Position numbers and translations under genes: made by a program
Assembly: GCA_910579205.1 (NCBI GenBank)
Contig: CAJTTD010000004.1
Location: forward strand, 62,001-126,000
Direction: 5' to 3'
DNA: 64,000 nucleotides
Source of the DNA: an uncultured Christensenella sp.
Lineage (GTDB): Bacteria; Bacillota; Clostridia; Christensenellales; Pumilibacteraceae
In this document: positions 59,743 through 64,000 of the stretch, piece by piece
How the letters are laid out: every line of letters begins with the position of its first letter
How positions within the stretch are numbered: position 1 is the stretch's first letter
Notes under the pieces: model-generated
What the model saw: the letters and a program-made list of their open reading frames with translations, nothing else
The model's database searches: none
What the model was told of the DNA's origin: nothing

Positions 59743-62313
59743 TTGGATAAAACCAACAATAACGCGACGAAGGGCGAAGAAAACGCAACGAGTTACAAAA
59801 AGCTTCATAAGCTCGTCGAAGTCGGCGAGCTGACGGAATATCAAAAGCGCGTTGCGGAATTGCGCAAACGCGTGGAAAAGCTGTATTCCGCAGAGCGAGC
59901 GAGATTGCTCGAGCTGCAGGAAGAACGCGCACGCGCCGAAGAAGAACGCAAAGCCGCGGCAGACGAAGCGGTAAAAGCGGAAGCGGAAGTTTTGCCCGAT
60001 AAGTCTTCGGATCAAGAGCAGACTGTTGCCGAGCAGAATATAAATTCCGAGCAGCAACCGTCCGCAGCGGAAACCGACGTTCAAGAAGGTCAACAGCCCG
60101 TCAAGGAAGAAAAACCCGCAGCGGAAAAGACTTCGTCATCTTCCGTTCATATTTCCGAACCGCCGCCTTCGGCGACGCGCACGGCTATACCGAGTTATAT
60201 ACGCGGCGTGGTAAAGCATACTCCGCGCCCTGCGCCCACGGAAAGACCTAAGTACGACGGCGCGCGAAGAGACGCACGTCCGTCTTCTCCGCGTTCGCCT
60301 TCGCAACAGCGCCCTTCTACGCCGCATACGGGCGGCGCGGCGTCCCGTCCTCCCGCATCGGCAAAATTCGAAGTGCCGCCTACGGCGCGTAAACGCGAGA
60401 CGACCAATAAAAAAGCGTTTGTAAAGCCGGAAGACAAGCGGCAGATGAACAAGCGCACGCTTATTCGCAAGGGATATATACAAGAGAATTCCGACGAAGA
60501 GCGTATGGGCACGCGCAAGCTCAAAAACAAAAAGGTCAATAAAGTTATCCCGTTTGCGCCTATCAAGATAGAAAAAGCGGTCATCACTACGGAAAACCTT
60601 ACGGTCAAGATATTGTCCGAAAAAATAGGCAAGACCGCGCAAGAAATAATCAAGCAACTAATGGAACTCGGCATCATGACGACCGTAAACTCGGTAGTCG
60701 ATTTCGCCACCATGCAGCTTGTTGCCGACGCTCTCGGCGTTCAGATCGAACTCAAACTCGAAAAGACCAAGGAAGAGGAGCTTAACGAGCTTCACGCCGA
60801 ACCCGATGCCGCCGAAGATCTTGTCGCGCGTCCTCCCATAGTTACGGTTATGGGACACGTCGATCACGGCAAAACGTCGCTTTTGGACGTTATCCGCAAA
60901 ACCTCGGTCGCGCAAGGCGAAGCGGGCGGTATAACGCAGCACATAGGCGCGTATTCGGTTGACGTCAACGGTCAGAAGATAACGTTTTTGGATACGCCCG
61001 GGCACGCGGCGTTTACGGAAATGCGCCGCCGCGGCGCAAACGTAACGGATATAGCCGTTATAATCGTCGCCGCAGACGACGGGGTCATGCCGCAGACTAT
61101 AGAGGCTGTCAAGCATGCTCAAGCCGCCGAAGTTCCTATGGTGGTGGCTGTAAACAAGATCGATAAGCCGGGCGCTAATGCCGACAAGGTTAAAGAACAG
61201 CTTGCAAATTACGACGTGTTGTGTGAAGAATGGGGCGGCAAAGTGCCGTTTATACCCATCTCCGCAAAGAAAAACATGGGTATAGACAAGCTGCTCGAAA
61301 ATATTATACTTCTTGCCGAAGTGGAAGAATTCAAGGCAAACCCCAAGCGCAGCGCTCGCGGTTTTGTTATCGAAGCTCGCCTCGATAAGGGAAAAGGTCC
61401 TATCGCAACGGTCATAGTGCAAAACGGAACGCTCAAGACGGGAGACTATATCGTGTCCGGAACCACGTACGGCAGAGTGCGTACCATGACGGACGATAAA
61501 GGTAAACCCGTCAAAGCTGCCGCGCCGTCCATGCCGGTCGCCGTTTACGGACTTGCGCAAGTGCCTGCCGCGGGCGATTCGATAGTCGCCGTGGAAAACG
61601 AAAAAATGGCGCGTCAAGTTATAGCAGAACGCGAGGCAAAGATAAAAGAGAGTAAGATAACGGACGGTCCTTCCATGGAGTTCCCCGTTTTCGAAGAAAA
61701 TCCCGCCAAAGAGTACAAAGTATTTATCAAAGCGGACGTGCAAGGTTCGAGCGAAGCTATTGCGGAATCGGTGCAAGAGCTTTCTACGGACGAAGTCAAA
61801 GTCAAGGTCATACACAGCGGCGTGGGCGCTATAACGCAAAACGACGTTATGATGGCGGAAGTATCGGGCGCGGTGATAATAGGCTTTAACGTAAAACCCG
61901 ACAGCGAAGGTCGCACAGCCGCCGAAAGAAAGGGCGTAAAAGTAAAACTCTACAATATTATTTACGAAGCTCTCGACGATATCAAAGCCGATATCGAGTC
62001 CATGCTCGCGCCCAAATTTGTCGAGCGCATTACGGGCAGAGCTATCGTGCGCATGGCGTTCAGAGTATCGGGCGTGGGCATTATAGCGGGTAGCTACGTT
62101 CAGAGCGGAAGTATCGTTCGCAACGGTAAAGCTCGCTTGTTCCGCGGCGGAAAACAGATATTCGACGGAAATATAGTCGGTCTCAAACGTTTCAAAGACG
62201 ATGCCAAAGAGGTAACTGTCGGATACGAATGCGGTATCGCGCTTGCCGATTATACCGATTTTCTCGAAGACGACGAGCTTGAATGCTATGTAGTCGAAAA
62301 GGAGACTAAGTGA
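59743..62313 (+). CDS. infB: Translation initiation factor IF-2
   Basis: An 856-residue GTPase that brings initiator tRNA to the 30S subunit. A coiled coil (about 30-90) and a Pro/Ser/Arg-rich linker precede the core. GHVDHGKTS (G1), DTPGHAAF (G3) and NKIDKPGA (G4) are intact, followed by domains III and IV. TTG start with GGAGG nine bases upstream. Overlaps rbfA by GTGA. Confidence 0.97.
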   Translation: MDKTNNNATKGEENATSYKKLHKLVEVGELTEYQKRVAELRKRVEKLYSAERARLLELQEERARAEEERKAAADEAVKAEAEVLPDKSSDQEQTVAEQNINSEQQPSAAETDVQEGQQPVKEEKPAAEKTSSSSVHISEPPPSATRTAIPSYIRGVVKHTPRPAPTERPKYDGARRDARPSSPRSPSQQRPSTPHTGGAASRPPASAKFEVPPTARKRETTNKKAFVKPEDKRQMNKRTLIRKGYIQENSDEERMGTRKLKNKKVNKVIPFAPIKIEKAVITTENLTVKILSEKIGKTAQEIIKQLMELGIMTTVNSVVDFATMQLVADALGVQIELKLEKTKEEELNELHAEPDAAEDLVARPPIVTVMGHVDHGKTSLLDVIRKTSVAQGEAGGITQHIGAYSVDVNGQKITFLDTPGHAAFTEMRRRGANVTDIAVIIVAADDGVMPQTIEAVKHAQAAEVPMVVAVNKIDKPGANADKVKEQLANYDVLCEEWGGKVPFIPISAKKNMGIDKLLENIILLAEVEEFKANPKRSARGFVIEARLDKGKGPIATVIVQNGTLKTGDYIVSGTTYGRVRTMTDDKGKPVKAAAPSMPVAVYGLAQVPAAGDSIVAVENEKMARQVIAEREAKIKESKITDGPSMEFPVFEENPAKEYKVFIKADVQGSSEAIAESVQELSTDEVKVKVIHSGVGAITQNDVMMAEVSGAVIIGFNVKPDSEGRTAAERKGVKVKLYNIIYEALDDIKADIESMLAPKFVERITGRAIVRMAFRVSGVGIIAGSYVQSGSIVRNGKARLFRGGKQIFDGNIVGLKRFKDDAKEVTVGYECGIALADYTDFLEDDELECYVVEKETK

Positions 62314-62675
62314 AAAATCACGGCACAAGCTACAGAGCCGAACGTGTCGCAAGCTTGATCCAACGCGAATTGGAAACCGTCCTCGAAACGGAAGTAGTCG
62401 ATTGGGTTGGCGGTACGATAACGGAAGTAAAGCTTACGCCCAATCTTAAGCAAGCGACCGTATACGTGGATTGTAATTGCGACGAATCGCTTTTGGAAAA
62501 GTACAATACGGGCGCTTCGAGCTGCGCATCGTTCATACGCGCGCGGCTTGCGTTGCGCCTCACCGAAATGCGCGGAGTACCGCGGTTGATATTTAAAAAG
62601 GATAACTCCCGCGAGTACTACGAGCATATAGAAACAGTTATCAAAGGCTTGCACGATGAGCAAAGTAACAAATGA
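62310..62675 (+). CDS. rbfA: Ribosome-binding factor A
   Basis: A 121-residue KH-like factor for cold-shock adaptation and 30S maturation. RAERVASLIQRELETVLE and the C-terminal LRLTEMRGVPRLIFKKD are typical. The GTG start overlaps the infB stop; it overlaps nrnA by 20 bases. Confidence 0.94.
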   Translation: MKNHGTSYRAERVASLIQRELETVLETEVVDWVGGTITEVKLTPNLKQATVYVDCNCDESLLEKYNTGASSCASFIRARLALRLTEMRGVPRLIFKKDNSREYYEHIETVIKGLHDEQSNK

Positions 62676-63621
62676 TATTATTCGAGCGATAAGCGAGAGC
62701 GAAAGTGTGTTGGTGTGCGGTCATATCCGTCCCGACGGAGACTGTATAGGCTCTGCGCTTGCGGTAAGACGTATATGCGAAAGAATGGGCAAACATGCCG
62801 ACGCAGTTTGCGACGTAGAACAACAGCCGTACGGTTACGGTTTTCTGTCCGATTACGATTTGTTTTGTAAGCCGCGCCTCAATAAATACGATCTGTTCAT
62901 AGCCGTAGATTGCGCCACGGAAAAAAGGTTGGGCGTATACACTAAACAACTTCATTCGGCTAAGTATTCCGTAGATATCGATCATCACCCTACAAACGAG
63001 CGTTACGGAAAGCTCAATCACATAGTGGGTTCTGCTTCGAGTACGTGTCAAATAGTATACGAGCTGTTTAAAGATACCGACCTGATAGACAGAGAGACCG
63101 CAGAAATGCTTTACACCGGGCTCTCTACGGATACGGGTAATTTTATGCATTCCAATACCGATACGTCCGTATTCCGCACAGCCGTCGGGCTTAGCGAATA
63201 CGGTTTGGATATCGGCAATATCAATCACGAAATTTATTGCAACAAGCCGATGCGTAGGATAAAGCTCGCTTCGCGCGCGCTTGACAGCATACGTCTGTAT
63301 GCCGACGGCAAGATCGGACTTATGACGATCACGCTCGACGATCTTAACGGGTGCGAATGCACGTCGGAAGATACCGAGGGTCTTATAGACAATGTTTCGA
63401 GCATAAACGGCGTGCGCATAGCGATATCTATCTGCGAACAACCGGGCGGGATATTCAGATGTTCGCTTCGTTCATTTTCCGTCGATGTTGCCGCAGTCGC
63501 GGAAAAATTCGGCGGCGGTGGACATAAGCTTGCGTCGGGTTGTATAATAAGCGGAACGCGGTACGACGTTGCGGACAAATTGATATCCGCCGCATCTCAT
63601 GCGCTTATAGGTGAATATTGA
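62656..63621 (+). CDS. nrnA: DHH/DHHA1 nanoRNase NrnA
   Basis: A 321-residue phosphoesterase that degrades short RNA oligos and/or pAp. GHIRPDGDCIGSAL is the first DHH motif; DIDHHPTN supplies the DHH residues, and GGGGHKLASGC is the DHHA1 substrate motif. It is part of the rbfA-truB cluster; the stop overlaps the truB ATG by one base. Confidence 0.95.
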   Translation: MSKVTNDIIRAISESESVLVCGHIRPDGDCIGSALAVRRICERMGKHADAVCDVEQQPYGYGFLSDYDLFCKPRLNKYDLFIAVDCATEKRLGVYTKQLHSAKYSVDIDHHPTNERYGKLNHIVGSASSTCQIVYELFKDTDLIDRETAEMLYTGLSTDTGNFMHSNTDTSVFRTAVGLSEYGLDIGNINHEIYCNKPMRRIKLASRALDSIRLYADGKIGLMTITLDDLNGCECTSEDTEGLIDNVSSINGVRIAISICEQPGGIFRCSLRSFSVDVAAVAEKFGGGGHKLASGCIISGTRYDVADKLISAASHALIGEY

Positions 63622-64000
63622 TGAACGGTGTGATAGACCTTTACAAGCCGAGCGGAATGTCGTCTGCGGCGGCAGTCGGCAAAGTAAAGCGCATGCTGGG
63701 TACGTCCACCGTAGGACATATGGGTACGCTCGATCCGATGGCGGAAGGCGTTCTCGTGTTGGGCGTGGGTAAATCCGCGCGACTGTTCGACTATTTTTGC
63801 AGTAAGCGCAAATCGTACATAGCCAAGTTTAAATTCGGATACGAGACGGATACTCTCGACGCGATGGGAACAACGGTATCCGAAACTGCTGATATCCCGA
63901 GCGTGGACGCGGTGATCCATGCCATGCAGTCTCTTATAGGTAAGACAGAGCAGATCCCGCCCGTTTACAGCGCCAAGCACATAAACGGCAAACGCGCATA
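63621..64000 (+). CDS. truB: tRNA pseudouridine-55 synthase TruB (3' end missing)
   Basis: The first 126 residues of TruB, cut by the window end. GVIDLYKPSGMSS and GHMGTLDPMAEGVLVLGVG, with the catalytic Asp in the second, are clear, as is the IPPVYSAKHINGKRA segment. It makes pseudouridine 55 in tRNA; TrmFO (36509-37810) modifies the neighbouring U54. Confidence 0.95.
   Translation, partial: MNGVIDLYKPSGMSSAAAVGKVKRMLGTSTVGHMGTLDPMAEGVLVLGVGKSARLFDYFCSKRKSYIAKFKFGYETDTLDAMGTTVSETADIPSVDAVIHAMQSLIGKTEQIPPVYSAKHINGKRA

Noticed and set aside
60658..62352. Open frame of 564 codons antisense to infB
   Set aside because: It mirrors the conserved IF-2 core with no independent features.

Overview
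The window looks like a chromosomal stretch from a Gram-positive, Clostridia-grade member of the Firmicutes, roughly half GC. Three things point this way. Its gene order matches several Bacillus/Clostridium housekeeping clusters: maf-mreB-minD-spoIVF, comM-dprA-topA-trmFO-hslVU, and rpsB-tsf-pyrH-frr-uppS-cdsA-dxr-rseP-ispG-polC-rimP-nusA-ylxR-ylxQ-infB-rbfA-nrnA-truB. It carries the sporulation protease SpoIVFB. It also carries an uninterrupted sigma-K gene. I cannot place it to genus. I see no tRNA or rRNA genes, CRISPR arrays, insertion sequences or phage genes.

Layout. 1-3793: end of maf, an MreB-like actin, MinD, a probable MinE, a miniature SpoIVFA-like membrane protein and the SpoIVFB intramembrane protease. 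3825-9116: a DUF4132-like protein, RNase E/G and a GH63-like glycosidase. 9356-11262: a BspA-type leucine-rich-repeat membrane protein (minus strand) facing a tiny XRE regulator, with a perfect operator-like dyad filling the spacer of the LRR promoter. 11368-13299: groES-groEL on the minus strand. 13571-25099: one giant 3842-residue surface protein with an ALK-type glycine-rich domain, a long series of beta-rich repeats and a C-terminal membrane anchor. 25149-25813: non-coding DNA with two tandem stem-loop elements sharing a conserved 12-nt loop. 25814-31616: RNase J, a U32 peptidase, RNase P RNA, sigK (minus strand) and a GT-C-like membrane enzyme. 31618-41025: comM, dprA, topA, trmFO, hslV, hslU, hisS. 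41140-47260: tcdA, rseC, glyA, an ATPase, iscR-iscS, a 42-residue membrane protein, ruvX, and a DUF1292 protein with a Cys/Asp tail. 47451-64000: the translation, isoprenoid, lipid and transcription-factor cluster, cut by the window end inside truB.

How the genes connect. SpoIVFB and pro-sigma-K are a known protease/substrate pair, and both genes have sigma-E-like promoter sequences upstream, so a mother-cell sporulation programme is likely. RNase E/G, RNase J, RNase P RNA, the RnpM-type protein and NrnA cover several steps of RNA decay and processing. UppS, Dxr and IspG serve isoprenoid supply. IscR-IscS supplies iron-sulfur clusters, which IspG needs.

Most notable observations. (1) The gene at the polC locus keeps the N-terminal, OB and DEDDh exonuclease parts, but the PHP and polymerase domains are gone. 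(2) Five genes have a -10 hexamer ending exactly 7 nt before the start codon and no Shine-Dalgarno, which predicts leaderless mRNAs. (3) The twin stem-loop elements after the giant gene conserve loop sequence while their stems covary. (4) The only well-placed start codon for rimP is ATC. (5) The giant glycine-rich surface protein. (6) The XRE/LRR operator arrangement.
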